Source: Impatiens glandulifera (lineage: Eukaryota > Streptophyta > Magnoliopsida > Ericales > Balsaminaceae). From it: a stretch of DNA of 64,000 nt. Position 1 is the first letter of the stretch; each line of letters starts with the position of its first letter. Of the stretch, positions 1 to 14,920 are shown piece after piece. The stretch lies in contig NC_061864.1 of the NCBI RefSeq assembly GCF_907164915.1, positions 4,981,389-5,045,388 on the forward strand. The letters run 5' to 3'. The translations under genes and the position numbers were made by a program. A model generated the notes under the pieces. The model searched no databases, was not told the origin of the DNA, and saw nothing but the letters and a program-made list of their open reading frames with translations.

Positions 1-962
1 CTTACCTAAATATGAAATAATTAAAATATTAAACGAAGAAATCATATAGAATTATTAAAGATAAATGGATAACCTATCAATTTTTAAGAATAAGAGTTGT
101 TCTAGATCCGAACAAGCCCTTAATTTTAATATTTTGTTAAGTGTTTAAACTAAGACTTATTGTTACATTGTTTGTTATTACAGATTTTGGCAAAATTCCC
201 AAATAATTTTTTTATTTTCTGAAAAAATAAAGTTAAAAAAAGGGCTTAGGCATAAATCAATACTGGTAGTGTAAGTATAAAAATTCAACTTATCTATGCC
301 CAAAATAGATTTTCTCAAAGAAATTACTTTCCTTATTTCTTACATAATTCAAAATTAACTATAAAGGAGAGGGTCTATAAATTAAAAGCATATTGTTTAT
401 CTAAAAAAGTAAAAAGTAATAATATCTCCATTACATGGGATAAGAAGAAGAAGCTTTGTTATGATTTCAAAGAAAAACATTTTAAGTTAAATACTAATAA
501 ATCTCTAGACAAGATTGCAGAGAAAGAATCATACCATATTACATTCGAAAAAGTGAAGATCTTACCAAATTTTAATCTGTTGTAACATAGAATACTCATC
601 GAACCGGGACATGACCATGAATTCTTGTAATTTACTTGGAAAAATGAAAAAGTACCTGTGATGAAGTTTAGGAGAAGGTATAGAAGACCTCCATTGATGG
701 AAAGAAGATTGAGCCATGTCTCGAGTAGGGTCCCAACAAGTGCCATTGGATTTTTGATCTTGATCAAGATTTTCTGAACCAATAGAGACACGAATATGAG
801 CCATCGACGCCTAAGCCCATTCAGATTCTTGGTTTCTTGAACATCGATGAAATCTAGTTCCTTCAATGAATGACTGGGAAAACATAAGATTCGGACCAAG
901 TCGAAGAAGCTGGCGCTTTCCGGATTCAGCACAAGATAATCCTTGTACAAATCTTCTTCCAT
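1..962 (-). CDS. Class 3 lipase (OBL-type), 5' end only, runs off left edge
   Basis: Exon 1 is 962..656 and ends at a GT donor (CACAG|GTAC). Its product (MEEDLYKDYLVLNPES...) aligns with exon 1 of the complete lipase at 5668..7540: the same YL.LNPE start, FDLVRILCFPS and FIDVQE segments, and the ETWLNL.S..G..YLLLNF end. I start at 962 because this aligns with the paralogue start; an in-frame ATG lies upstream at 992. At the extreme left edge, positions 8..6 read TAG on the minus strand, preceded by the same pyrimidine-poor intron end as in the paralogue, so exon 2 should begin at position 5 and continue outside the window. The family hydrolyses triacylglycerol or other acyl esters, often on lipid droplets. 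The catalytic part is not in this window, so whether the gene is intact cannot be judged. Confidence 0.75.
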
Positions 963-1076
963 ATAAGTTGAATTACAAATATTTCTTTGCAAATTATGTC
1001 CTAGATCGATCAGGGCTAGCTATCTGAAAGAAAGAAAGAAAGAAGCTAATTACTAATAATTAGTTCGATTGAGGCT

Positions 1077-1086
1077 TATTTAAATA
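1077..1086 (-). promoter_or_regulatory. Possible TATA box of the left-edge lipase
   Basis: On the minus strand a TATTTAAATA element lies about 115 bases upstream of the chosen start at 962. A similar element lies about the same distance from the start of the complete paralogue. The match is by position and composition only. Confidence 0.35.
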
Positions 1087-1666
1087 GGTGACAGGGTTAT
1101 TTAATTAATTAAGCTATAATGGGAAACTTGTGATATTATTTTTTTAATTTGTTGGGTTGTCAATATTGAAATACTATTCTTAATTAAGTTCAAATTAATT
1201 AGTAGTTGTAATGACTCAGAACAAGTCATTGGTTGATACCTGATTAATATTGTTAACCGACCAAGAAAATCTTCATTACATTAATTTGGTTGCAAAAGGG
1301 TTTTTGTCATATTACTAATTTACTAATTAAATTAAAATTATAAATCTTTAAACAATATCGACAAGTGATTTAACGAAAGACAAAACTTTTAAGAGGTGTT
1401 CTTAATTGACATTGACCCCTCCTTTATCCATGGAGTAGTTGATTAATCAAATTATATTTCTTTATGTTCATTGGGGATAATGAAGATCATCCTTATTTTA
1501 TAGTAGACAATTTGGAACTATCACAACAAAAAGATCTATGAGAAAAATATGAAAAAAAACATGAAGATTTTAAATAAATGAAGGTATGGAATGAGATCGA
1601 TCTTTACTTTATAATAGATTAAGAGATTTTTTGAACTCGAGAAAAAAGATTTCAAAGCAATAAAAA

Positions 1667-1670
<4 letters not shown>

Positions 1671-1711
<41 letters not shown>
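1671..1711. repeat. TA microsatellite
   Basis: About 20 uninterrupted TA dinucleotides. The surrounding stretch 1087-2093 is AT-rich non-coding DNA in which I see no gene. Confidence 0.9.
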
Positions 1712-1714
<3 letters not shown>

Positions 1715-2093
1715 ATTCAGGCTATAGATGTCTTGAATAAACATGTTTTTGAATGTTTTGGTGATCTTATCTTATAATGTGATGATATAATGATAGATAA
1801 AGATGAGATTAAATGGATATAGCATGATTAAAGTGCCTCTTTGACACAAATTGATTGTTTATTTGATATCTAGCTAGAAAGCTTTCATGATTTTGATTTT
1901 GCACCTTTAACTTGCATATATGATGACTTTTGTTTATTCCTTTTGATGAGAGTTGATTCACGTGCTTGTATAATAATTTATTTAATTCCCAAGCTCATTT
2001 CTAACTCTTCTTTTTATTTGAAAATCCAATTATAAAAAATAAATAAAATAATTGAATTAGTTAAAGAGACACAGCCTCATTCATGGCCCAAAA

Positions 2094-3505
2094 TGTTAGG
2101 TTCTTTAATCTAGATCTTTAATCCTTAGATCTATAATCTTAATATTTTATGTCGATAAATTGAGATAAACATAAGTTGCGGCATAGTTACAAATATGTTT
2201 TATAAATTAATAATTTGTACATTATTTAAATTTGTAATCCGACAAATTAATTATTAATCTTCTTTTAGGCTAATTAACAACCGCATAATTACAAATTTAA
2301 GTGGGCCTTACAAGTGTACCAAATTTTGAATGTGTTTTTAATACTAAAAATCTTGTTTTATGTATCAAAAGCGCATAAATTCTATATGCGATTTTGATAA
2401 TTGTGATTTTATTCATCAACCAAATACTTCTAAAATATATAAATATATATCTGAATATGTAGTATAACATGATTGATTGATTATTCCTCCAAATATAATA
2501 ATAATAATAAATAATAATGAAAGAATCAATTACATATGGTGGATAAGGATAAGGAATCAATTATAAGGATCCCTAAAATTCTAAATTTATCAATTATTAG
2601 GTTAATTGATTTCCTTTAACTTAAAATTTTAAATTTATTAATTATTAGGTTAATTAATTTTCTTAATTCTTGATAAATAACTTAATTATTATAAATAAGT
2701 TATTGATATTCTTTATTTATTAAATTATTATTAATAATAAAATAATAATATTATTTTATTTTCTCTTTATTCTTGACTTTTTCTTAATTTCTGAATACAT
2801 TTAAGTCATAAATAAATGTATAAATTTATACGTTTTTATATTAATTCATTAAATATATTTTAATATATAATTTTTAATATGTTAATCAATATTTATAAAA
2901 TATTATAAATATATTAAGTAAATACAAAAATATATATTTTCTTTTACTTAATTCTCAAATCATGACTTATATCATAACTATATATTAAAATTTTAAAATT
3001 CTAGAATTACATAATATATTTGCTTTATTCTTAATTGTATATAAATGTATTAATACATTAACAATTATTTCAAGAATAAATATTACTTCAATCTTTAACT
3101 AATTAAAATAATATTATCATTATTTTAATTTTATAAATTAATTATAATAATTAATTATTATTCTAAAACTGAATTCCTTAATTCCTTGCATAATTATATA
3201 ATTAGAATGATAATAAATTATTATTCTAAAATTCAAAATTTCTTAATTAATTCGGTTAAATTCTTTATAATTATTATTAAACCTAAATATATATAATATA
3301 TTAATTAATATCTCCTTAATTATCTCATTAATAATAAATAATAAAGAGATATTAATTTGACCATTTTTAAAAAAAAAAAAATCAAATTCTTTATCATATA
3401 TTTCTCTCAATATATAATTAATTAATTTCTTAATTAATAATAATTAATCATAATTAATTATTATTCTAAAATCTTAATTCTTTAATTAATTATAATTACT
3501 AAATC

Positions 3506-3560
<55 letters not shown>

Positions 3561-4085
3561 TTATTTACCATAAATTTCTCTCTATTTATAATTAATTATT
3601 TAAATCATAATTAAATATAAATATATAACTTAGTCAAATATATATAATGGAAAACATAAATTCTCCTTAATTATCTTCTTAAATTCTTAAATTCAAGTTA
3701 CTAATTTAAATTATTCTTTTTAAATTAATAATTAAACCCAATTCTTAAAATAATAAAACTTTTCTATCTTCTTTATTCTTTATAAAAAGAGTTTATCATT
3801 TGATCGGATCAACCTATACATCAAAATGATTTATTGTTTATAATTCAGTAATCCAATAAATTATTATTAGATCTGGTCAGATTAGATCAAGAATATATTA
3901 TATCAAGAATTATGTATGCATGTCTATTCATATTCTTAAAGAAAAAATCATAAACAGAAACCTAAATCTGAATAAAACGACATAAACAGATTCTAATACC
4001 ACTTGTTAGATTCTTTAATCTAGATCTTTAATCCTTAAATTTATAATCTTAATACATAAATTGAGATAAACATAAGTTGCGGAAA
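2094..4085 (-). mobile_element. Candidate eroded LTR-type element between two ~85-bp direct repeats
   Basis: Positions 2094-2180 and 4004-4085 are close direct repeats: TGTTAG, then TTCTTTAATCTAGATCTTTA, and so on to AACATAAGTTGCGG. Just inside the second copy, the minus strand reads AAGTGGTATTAGAATCTG. This resembles the TGGTATCAGAGC primer-binding site complementary to initiator tRNA-Met, placed two bases after a CA repeat end as in LTR retrotransposons. The 1.8 kb between the copies is very AT-rich and has no recognisable polyprotein. On the minus strand at 4277..4041 an open frame rich in D, E, S and R (DPEQED-like repeats) ends in a donor-like CAG|GTACGT; I do not recognise it. The repeats diverge at their inner ends, so the true LTR length is unclear. 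Confidence 0.4.
3508..3556. repeat. TA microsatellite
   Basis: About 23 TA dinucleotides inside the AT-rich interior of the 2.1-4.1 kb candidate element. Confidence 0.85.
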
Positions 4086-4761
4086 CGTACCTGAATCTAG
4101 AATAAATAACGGTTTATTAAGGCGTCTTCGTATTTTCTCTTCTTCTTGATCTTCTCTTGATCTTGGATATTCTCTTGATCTTGGATTTTCTTGTTCTGGA
4201 TCTGAACCTGAATCGGAATGTGAATCTTCTTGTTCTGGATCGAAATGTCTGATGTGAGTGGGGTTTAAGTCTTCCAACCCTATATTGATAGCCCTCTTGA
4301 GTATTATTGAAAGATGAACCTAAACCTTATTGTCTAATGAGAGAAACAAATAGGTAGGCTATATATAAATACTAATTTATTATTAATTTATTATTAGGCA
4401 CATAATAAATGGTATTTATGTTTCTATACAAATATGTTCTCATATTTATTATAGATGTCTAAATAAGCTCATAACTTTTATATTTTAATAGATCATTTTA
4501 ATTGAATTTTAATCTTTATTAAGATAACAACTAATATACAATTATTAAATAATATATGTACTCAAATATTAGAAATAATTCAAACACAATATGGACAACT
4601 CAAACATACATAGCTTCAAAACATATATAATATATAAAATTATTTAATTCATAATTAATTATGCATAGATGTTAAATAACAATTGATATGTACACTTAAA
4701 AATTGTCCCCGTAATGAGTATAGTTTGTTAAATTCTTGTCATGGGTCATGACCATCAAATC

Positions 4762-4866
<105 letters not shown>

Positions 4867-5212
4867 AAGACTTGAAGAAAATTAATCAAGTAAGAGGTCA
4901 AAAGCCTTTCCATTTTAGACTCCCATTCCACCAAACCTATCAATTTTAGTTAATGGTTGTCCTTACGAAAATAGTGAAATCGACAAGAGAAAAGAAGACC
5001 AACAACTTTAGCCTTTAATAATTATATATTTGGTATCATGGATACAATTTCCTTTGCTAAAAGCTTTGCCCATTTTGGGTAAAGATCCGGACAATGCCCC
5101 ATGAAGGATAGAATTGTATCATTTCCTCAAAATATATTAATGGTAAGATATAGCAAATTAAAGAGCTTTAGATTTGGATCTTTCCTATAATGTTTGTGTT
5201 CCTTTAGTACCC

Positions 5213-5412
5213 CTTGTTTAATACTGTTGGGTTATTTTAGATTTTTCTTGGGTTTTTTTTAAAGAAAATAAAATTTGTTTGATAAAAGATTAGGTTTTGG
5301 GTTTTTAATTGGTTGTTATAAAGTGTGTTTATATTTAAAAATTAAATTTTATAAAAATAAAGTATAGATTATAATAATAAAAAATTATCACCCAACATCA
5401 AACAAGCTTGTA
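5213..5412. mobile_element. Small TIR element (hAT-like MITE remnant)
   Basis: The left end (CTTGTTTAATACTGTTGGGT) and the reverse complement of the right end (CTTGTTTGATGTTGGGTGAT) form imperfect terminal inverted repeats about 200 bp apart. The CTTGTTTGATG motif recurs at other MITE-like ends in this window (29.3, 30.7, 53.5 kb). There is no coding content. Confidence 0.5.
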
Positions 5413-5667
5413 AATTAGAGTTAACTCATCCTATGCACTATTAAGCAACTTAAATCTCAAGGATGAAAATATAAAAATGAATATTTTTTAACTAACACTT
5501 TGATTTATTATTTCTTTTCAATGCCCTAACAAAGTACAATCTATGCAACCATAGACTAACTCATATAGAGGTTAACTAGAACATTACAATTAGTAGTATT
5601 TAACTTATTTAAAAAAGCATCATCATTTTTATATGTTAATCTAGCTTTAGCTAGTGAGTCTTCACCA

Positions 5668-7540
<1,873 letters not shown>

Positions 7541-7643
7541 CTCAATGTATTATTAATATATTAGACCTTAATTTATTGATTTTTGATAGATAGAGAAAGA
7601 TTTAAAGAATTGGTTTGCCGGGTTAGATAGGATAGAGTTGGGG

Positions 7644-7651
7644 TTTATATA
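7644..7651 (-). promoter_or_regulatory. TATA box of the complete lipase
   Basis: The minus strand reads CCTATATAAACCCC, about 104 bases upstream of the ATG at 7540. Spacing and sequence suit a plant TATA box. Confidence 0.6.
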
Positions 7652-10430
7652 GGAGAATTGATGATCAATATAATATGACCGTGTCACTTTAGTTGTTTTA
7701 TTTGGTCAATATTGGTTGGATTATGATTTTCTATTTAATTAGTAAAGTTCTAATCAACTTACTCCACGAAAAAAAAAAGTCATTAATCAAATTAAGAGTC
7801 TAATTAATTAATTCATTCATTCATTTGAATGATTCAAAATATTTGTTAATTAATGTCAACCAACCAAGAAGAATCTTCATTACATTTTGGAATGAAAAGG
7901 GTTTTTCTTGTAACTTTACTCAAGATAAAAAAAAAAATTAAAAAATCGCCCAAACAAGTAAATTTTATAGGCCTTTTCTTTAATTCTTACATTTAATAAT
8001 GCCCTCAAACTACCTAACTAAAATTTGGTTTGATTACATTTAATATTGGGTATTTGTGATTTTTCAGAGAAAATAAAAGTATAAATATGAACGTATTAGA
8101 AAAGTGGGTATTTATAGTATATTTTTCTCACAAGTAATTATGGGTATAATTTAAATGATAAATTAATGGGATGGAAAGTTGACAATAATTCCTAAAATTA
8201 AGTTTTGTTTGAGGATGAAAATATTATAATGTTGGTTGATCGAGTTTGGGATTAGTTTGATTCCAAACTAATTCAGATTATTAATTATCTTTTTTTTTTT
8301 TTTTTTTTTGCATACTTTATAGAAAAATATATAAAGCACGTTTTCTTCCGATCTATTACTCAATATAATCACGTGATTCTAATATTCAAATATATATGGA
8401 TTGTTCTTACATTAACATATGTTTAAATTTTAAAGTTTGTACATATATGAATAGAACTATTTTGAATGCTTTTTTTTATCTACTTTGACTTTATGCTTTT
8501 TATTTTTAATTTTGGCATCCAAATATTTGCAACATTTTGGCTTTACTTCATGTTTTTGTTTGTATTTTTTTTTCTCATTTATCGAGATTGATCAAATATT
8601 TTTATGTAAAAATACTTATTGTGCATGTGAAATTATTTAATGAAACTAAATTTGTTTTTAGAAACTTCAAAATTCCAACTAGCTATGTATTGACCTAAAC
8701 CGCATTTGGAAACTAAAATAGTTGAAGTAGCTTCAAATCCAATCTTATTTGATTTTATTTTTTAATTATTTAAATATATAGAACCCACGATCGATTATTA
8801 TATGCACACTCATTTCTCTGTTTGATCTTATTTTTTGGGTTTCTTTTTGAATTTTGTCTCAAAATTTTTATATTAATAAAAAATAGATTATTTGATTTTT
8901 TAATTAATTTATTTATTAAACTTTTTCTATGTATTTAAAATTTTAATTTAACAAAACTAAAGTAAAATTATTTTAGTTAATAAAATAATTAATTTGATAG
9001 TTAAAATGAGACGGATATTATAAAGAGAATATATTTAATGATGAGGGAAAAAAAATGAGATTATTAGAGATTTTTTTTATCAATCTACGTGTGATTAGGT
9101 AGAGAAGCAAACACATTAGAAATATTGTAAATTTTGGGTTATAACTAATCAGTATTAAAAGACTTAAATATAATATAATAATATATATCTTAAAAAATAA
9201 TTTTTTTTATTGTATAATTGAATTATAATCAAATATTATAATTTTTAATTAAATAAATAAAAATATTTTTTAAAATATAAATAATATAATAAATATAAAA
9301 TAAATAAACATATCAACAAAACTAATAAATTAAAATCAGTTTAGTTCATACAAAATTTAACTAAAAAAATCATTTATAAATAAATTCTCAAATCAGATAC
9401 CTAACTCAAATTTCAGACCCTATTTCAAATGGACCTAATAGTATAAATTGTGCACGCGAAATAATATATAGGTCATCAATTGTTGCTGTCATCGTCTCAT
9501 TGCATTGCAATGATAACAAAACCCAACTACCTAAACAAACTTTAAATCAGTAATTCTCAAAACAATCCACAATCATTTGTCTATATATGTGAAATTGAAA
9601 ATCAAATAAACCGGAAAAAGCAACCCGACCTCATTCATGTCCCAAATTGGACAACCCAAAACCTCAATAACCTCAAAGCACAAAGGATCTTATCCAATAT
9701 TCTCATTTCCATACATTTTACACTTCCCTTTTATTATGAAAATCTAAACACACATTCAAATTAAGCAATTCGATTTTCAAGCGTGCATGGATCGATGCAC
9801 TCACTAACTTTTTAGTTAAGTTTTCCTCTTATTATACGCCTCTTTCTTTGATATATGATTCTTATTTTTATTTTTATTTTTTACCGCTCATTAGGTTCAA
9901 AATTTTACTCTTTGATTAAGGTAAGAAATTAAATAAAAAAAAGATAAAACTAGTTTAATTATTTGTCCGTTAAATTAAACTCTTGTTTTGCAAAAGTAAA
10001 TTTATGTTTTTGAAAAAGGACATATAAATATATTAGTTACACATATATTATTATTATTATTATTAATTTGGTTTCTTCATTCATCATCATGCATGTCTAA
10101 TTAAAGACTTTTAAGCAATAAAAGCACAAACCAAAAAATAAAATATATAAAACTAGTTAAATGGGAATTTATAAAAATAAATCAAAGCAAATTAAACAAT
10201 ATATTTAAATTTAAATTTATTATATTAACATACAACAAAATATATATATATATATATTTAAATTTATGATAAAAAACCAGGAATAATATTAATTTATGAA
10301 AATTATTTTAACTATTAATTAATTTTAAAGAAAAATCTTTTAACTATTAAATTTTAAGCGGCCGGTTTTGAAAAACATAGTTTTGACCGCTAAAAAATAT
10401 TAAAAAATAGATTTCGGTGAAATTATAAGT
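7652..10430. other. AT-rich intergenic region without a gene
   Basis: No open frame with family character was seen. The region holds poly-T and poly-A tracts (for example 8290-8309), short TA runs, and fragments such as CCCAAATTGGACAACCC-type text at about 9640 with no coding context. I see nothing functional here. Confidence 0.5.
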
Positions 10431-10439
10431 AATGATCAA

Positions 10440-11274
10440 ATAATTTTGATTTTTCATGGCTGGAAGAGGGGACGACGGCGACTTCAATCGAAGAAAAGAG
10501 AGAACGATTCTTGAAGACGTGTGGCAGGGAGAGGGGACGATCGGCGGAGGAAGAAAACTTACCTGTCGGCGACGGCGACTTGAGAAGACGGGCGGCGTTG
10601 GCGACTTGAGAAGACGGGCGACGATTTGAATGGCTTCAAACAGAATATCGGAAAGAAGAGGAGAAAGCGCGGAGGAAGAAAAGAAAAGAAAGGAAAGAAA
10701 GAGGGAAGATGTTCGCGGGTTTATTACACAATATCTGTAACGGTTTTGTCATAACCGTTACAGATACCAAGGATAAAAAATAAAAAACGGTTCACTTTCT
10801 GTAACGGTTATTAAGAAAACCGTTACAGATACTAGATGAGAAAACGAAAAGACAGCTCACTATTTGTAACAGTTTTTAATAACCGTTACTAATAAGCTGT
10901 CTGTAACGGTTATTAGTAATGCCGTTACTGATGATACGTTCCTCAAACGGTAACTTATGGCTTATCTGTAACGGTTATTAGTAAAACCGTTACAGATAGT
11001 GATGATGACAATAAAACGAGACGGCGCAGCATCTGTAACGGTTTTCCCCAACCGTTACAAATACATTATTAGTAACGGTTTACGTATAAAGCCGTTACTG
11101 ATATCCTTACTGAAACGAGTTGATGATGTTGTATCTGTAACGGTTTATATCGCCGTTACAGATGGTCTTATATCAGTAACGGTCTTCGAAAGCCGTTACT
11201 GATAAAATACATTAGTAAGGGCGTTCGAGCGCCGTTACAAGGGGTCGTTACAGAAGACCCATATTCTACTAGTG
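10440..11274 (-). mobile_element. CACTA (En/Spm-type) transposon end with subterminal hairpin array
   Basis: Read on the minus strand, the element starts at 11274 with CACTAGTAGAATATGGG, the hallmark CACTA terminus; the next host bases are TCA (11275-11277), a candidate 3-bp target duplication. From 11250 down to 10735 there are about ten units, each an inverted pair of the type TCTGTAACGG...CCGTTACAGA with arms of about 11-13 bases. Further in, at 10700-10440, lies a GC-rich block (AGACGGGCGGC and GACGGCGACTT repeats) ending in a donor-like ACAG|GTAAG near 10567-10560. This could be the first exon or 5' UTR of a transposase gene. No transposase reading frame follows and I could not find the opposite CACTA end, so the element looks truncated or non-autonomous. 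Confidence 0.8.
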
Positions 11275-11277
11275 TCA

Positions 11278-12107
11278 TCTCCACCAATAAGCTAGATATT
11301 TTTAAGGTTAAAAGAAAAATGTTAATATATATATATATAACTTTTTATAGAACACAATCCTATAAAAAAAAAAATAAGTGAAAAGTCATTCTCTTTGGCG
11401 GAGGTCACATTTTTTTAGATATTGGATGGTGTGTTTCGTCTTTATTTTCAACATTTAGATTTGAGTTGGTGTTGTATTTTGTTCAATTTAACATTATGTT
11501 TAATTGGATTGGATTTGTCATCTCGAATTTTTATAATTTGAATAATACTCTCAACTTTTGGTGAGTTATATGGTACTTATACATGCCAATTATTATGGTA
11601 ATTTTTTCTCGAGTTTGTGTTTATCTTCTTTTTAGCAACAAAACGAATAAAGTTAAAGTTATTTTTCATTTGTTCAATAATGAGTTATTTGAACTGATAT
11701 CTACACTTTTTTTCCATTATTTTGAACATATATGTAGATGATCAGTTCTCACTTGGCGGAACATTTTCTGGTGTTGTTTACCAACCCACGGGCAATTACA
11801 ATTTTCACTTAACCAAAAATATTTGGTTTAAATTCTTCAAATGCCGCTAAAGTGATTTGTTCTACATGTTTTATACTTCCTCACTCATCTTTATAGAACT
11901 CAAACAAATTCATTTTTTTTAGTCACCCTAAAAAAAATACAAAATGGTTGGATATCTTTATTATAATTTTAATCTTTATAAATATTATTTAATATTTAGA
12001 TTATCATTTAATCATTTTTTATGATTTAGATGTTATATTATGTTATTTATAAATTAATTTTATATTTATAACTCCTATATCAATTAATAAAAATTAACTC
12101 CTTATAA

Positions 12108-12148
<41 letters not shown>

Positions 12149-13434
12149 GTCTTTAATTAGTAATTACTTTTTCATCTAAGGCTTAAACTCTTTTTTTTAG
12201 TTTCCAACAGTTTCATTTTCTTAATATAATCTAAGGATTAAGTTTTATTTTTATTATTGTATATACTCATTTTTTTTAACTTTAATTTATAATTTTTGAA
12301 CCCACAAATCATTTTCAAAAATCTTTTTAGAGACTAATTACACAGTAATTAATTTTAATAAACTATCTTTTGTTCCATACAGTCCATTATGAAGGTAGAT
12401 AACCGTTTATACTCTCGTTTGAGTTTGATTATTTAGTTTGAAATGGTAAAGAAACTGTTTTTGATTGACTTTCTTATTCTAAGAAAACTTGCTTGACTCC
12501 CAACATTGAAAAATATGAAAAAAAAAAGTCATAAGACCAAAACGAGCACTTTTACTTTGAATTGGTCTTTCTTGTTTTTTTTTTCTAATTGAATGCAGAT
12601 AAGATAATATGGACATTTAGTAGGTATGGAATGATATATTAAGCTAAATATTTTTATATTATAACAAAGAATAAACATAGTAGTAACAAATGATGGTGTA
12701 AATGGCACTTTTCACTATAGTCCCGTTTAAAACCCAACTACGATTTGGGTAAATAAAAATTAATTTACTTCAAAATTATTTTATTTAAGGGATTGATTTT
12801 GACGAAATAATATTCTCAAATTAGTCAACTAAATATTAAACACAAATCCTTCTAATAAAGAAAAACTAAATATTTCTAAAACCCCACTCAGAAAAATCTC
12901 ATAATCATGATCCAACTTCAATTTTTCGACAAGAATCTTGAGTAAGTTAATCATCATCTCAAGATTATCATTCATCCAAGTTGATTATTTTTATTTTCTT
13001 CAGTCATAGACTGAAGGTTAACCGAATTGTGCAGCCCACACTTGTTAAGTTTCGAATTATAGTTTGAGTCTTTTAAACTTTTCTTACATTTCCTCACCAT
13101 TGTCGCCAATAAAAGACCCACACAAAACGTCTAACCTAAATGATCACCGACACAAAACTTCTAACCTGAATGATCTTGCATTCATCGAGAATATGCATCT
13201 CTGACTCAATACGCAACTGCTTTTGATCATCATTGGTATCTCGGCCAATTACATCATAATCAACATCTTGCCCTTAGATGGAATGTAATATAATACATCA
13301 AATCAAGATGGTAGAAGAAAAACACCAAAGAAGAATAACAATCAAACATGGTTTAAGACAACTAAAAGTGAATTTAACAAGAATTAATGTGCAAGTGTAA
13401 CCTGATCGATATATCCTCCAATAGTCCAATGCCA
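11278..13434. other. AT-rich intergenic region, no gene seen
   Basis: Contains an AAT/TAA trinucleotide run at about 12108-12148 and scattered homopolymer tracts. No coding signal was recognised. From about 13,150 the sequence is the 3' flank of the DC1 gene that ends at 13435. Confidence 0.5.
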
Positions 13435-14920
13435 TTAACATACATTAACATTTGGTGGAGGATTAGGAGATGATTGAATGACCCGGGATTGTTCTAGGTT
13501 GAGTGCTTCTAGTTTCGACGCTAGTTCTTGTAGCCTTAATTGAACTGATTCTATCTGATGGTCCAAATCCTTGCAGTTACGCACTAAACGCTCGTGCATT
13601 ATATTCCCTTTTGTTCTTATCACCTCTGCACCCCCCTTGTTCGTCATGTCAATGGAATTGCCTTCACTTTCGTCGTTTAATTCAGAAACAGATGGCAAGT
13701 CTTTACCCAGTTCAAGCAGGTCTTCCTAATGAAACACAATTATTATTATTATTATTACTATTGTAAGAAGAACTTAATCAAAGATGATTTGATCAGAGGC
13801 AATTACAACTTACATCAGAAATGGCGCATCGAACATGAGAAACGTAGTGACATTCATGACAATAATAAGTGGGATCATTCAAGGGTCTAAGCTCCTCACA
13901 GGCATCGCAATACAACTCAACATCATCAGCCTCATCATCATAGTCTTTTATCGGATAATCAGCAAGTTTGAGTGGATGAACATGTTTACGCACAACTGTT
14001 TGAGGAAGTGAAGGAACACAATGAAGATGAACATTGTAATCACAATTATTGACAGATCTCAGCATTGGAGAGCAATCTTTGCACTGACAATAGTTGCAAT
14101 CAAAGGAACTCGTGTTCACAAGAACAAGAGGATGATCGTGAAAATCATAGGTTTTAGGAGTGAGGAATGAACATTTGATATCAATTTTGATTTGACAGTC
14201 CAAACACTGATAAACATAATTTCCTTCTAATCCGTCCCCACATGCAATGCATCGCCCTCTCTTTCCCCAACAACCTTCACACGGCTGCTCTCTCGATCCA
14301 TCATCAGAGGGATAAAATGAATCCCACTTAAACAGTGACAATGGATGGAGGCTATGTAATGGATGCATAATCTTAGTAGGCAAAAGAGTACAAGATTTAT
14401 GCATAAACACTTTGCATTCCAGACAAACACAGATCTGCGATTCAATTGGAGATCTACAAGCTGAGCACAATACCTCAAATTTCTCATGTCTACTGTAAAC
14501 GTTCCATGAATGTAGCGTGGTTCCATCAAGCCCTAAATGCGAACCAGCAGTCGTCTCGTCGTCGCCTCCGCCTCCTTGGCTAGGGAGGAGAGAAGCGCAC
14601 AAAACGTCCAAATCGAATTTGCAATCGGCGCAATGATAGACGAAGTGAAGGCCAGTATTCTTGCAGGAATCACAGGTGAAGCTACTGGAAGCGTATGGCG
14701 GACGAGAGAGAAGAGAGAGGGGGTGCTGTGGATGGGAAGGGTGAGAGATTTGTGGCGGCAATTTGGCGCATGATTTTAGTAATCGGCCGGGAGTAGTGTG
14801 AGGACTGAAAGTACAGTTGATATCAAGGCGGCAATAGAGAGGTCCTCTCTGAGGAGGGATTATTTGACGGCAGAATATACAATATGTCCTAGATCCAAAG
14901 CTGTCATCTTCGTCTCCCAT
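13435..14920 (-). CDS. DC1 (Cys/His-rich C1) domain protein, subfamily I, two exons
   Basis: Exon 1 is 14920..13814 (369 codons, ending TCTGAT|GTAAGT) and exon 2 is 13725..13435 (96 codons plus stop), in the same phase, giving 465 aa. Exon 1 starts MGDEDDSFGSRTYCIFCRQI, then carries about five DC1 modules: C-x2-C / H-x-C patterns near residues 58-113, 140-185, 190-255, 258-310 and 312-367, for example FTCDSCKNTGLHFVYHCADC and LYCDACEELRPLNDPTYYC. Exon 2 encodes a Leu/Glu-rich coiled coil (IESVQLRLQELASKLEALNL). DC1 modules bind zinc and probably lipid or protein ligands; plant members are linked to stress and hormone responses, but the job of this gene is unknown. It is the only subfamily I copy here with an intact exon 2 frame. 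Confidence 0.88.

Noticed and set aside
2297..2560. 87-codon minus-strand frame
   Set aside because: AT-rich, Tyr/Ile-rich, no homologous character, and inside a candidate transposon relic.
9780..9815. CACTAACTTTTTAGTTAAG as the second end of the CACTA element
   Set aside because: Does not match the CACTAGTAGAATATGGG terminus beyond CACTA, lacks subterminal TAACGG motifs, and the flanking bases do not repeat the TCA seen at 11,275.
10999..11202. 67-codon frame in the CACTA subterminal array
   Set aside because: Low-information translation of the hairpin repeats (AVTDGLISVTV); not a gene.
14227..14773. Frames on either strand overlapping the DC1 gene at 13.4-14.9 kb
   Set aside because: Shadows of the real exon; Cys/His spacing exists only in the called frame. 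The same applies to shadow frames at 17.1, 17.6, 40.3-41.2, 44.5 and 45.7-46.7 kb.
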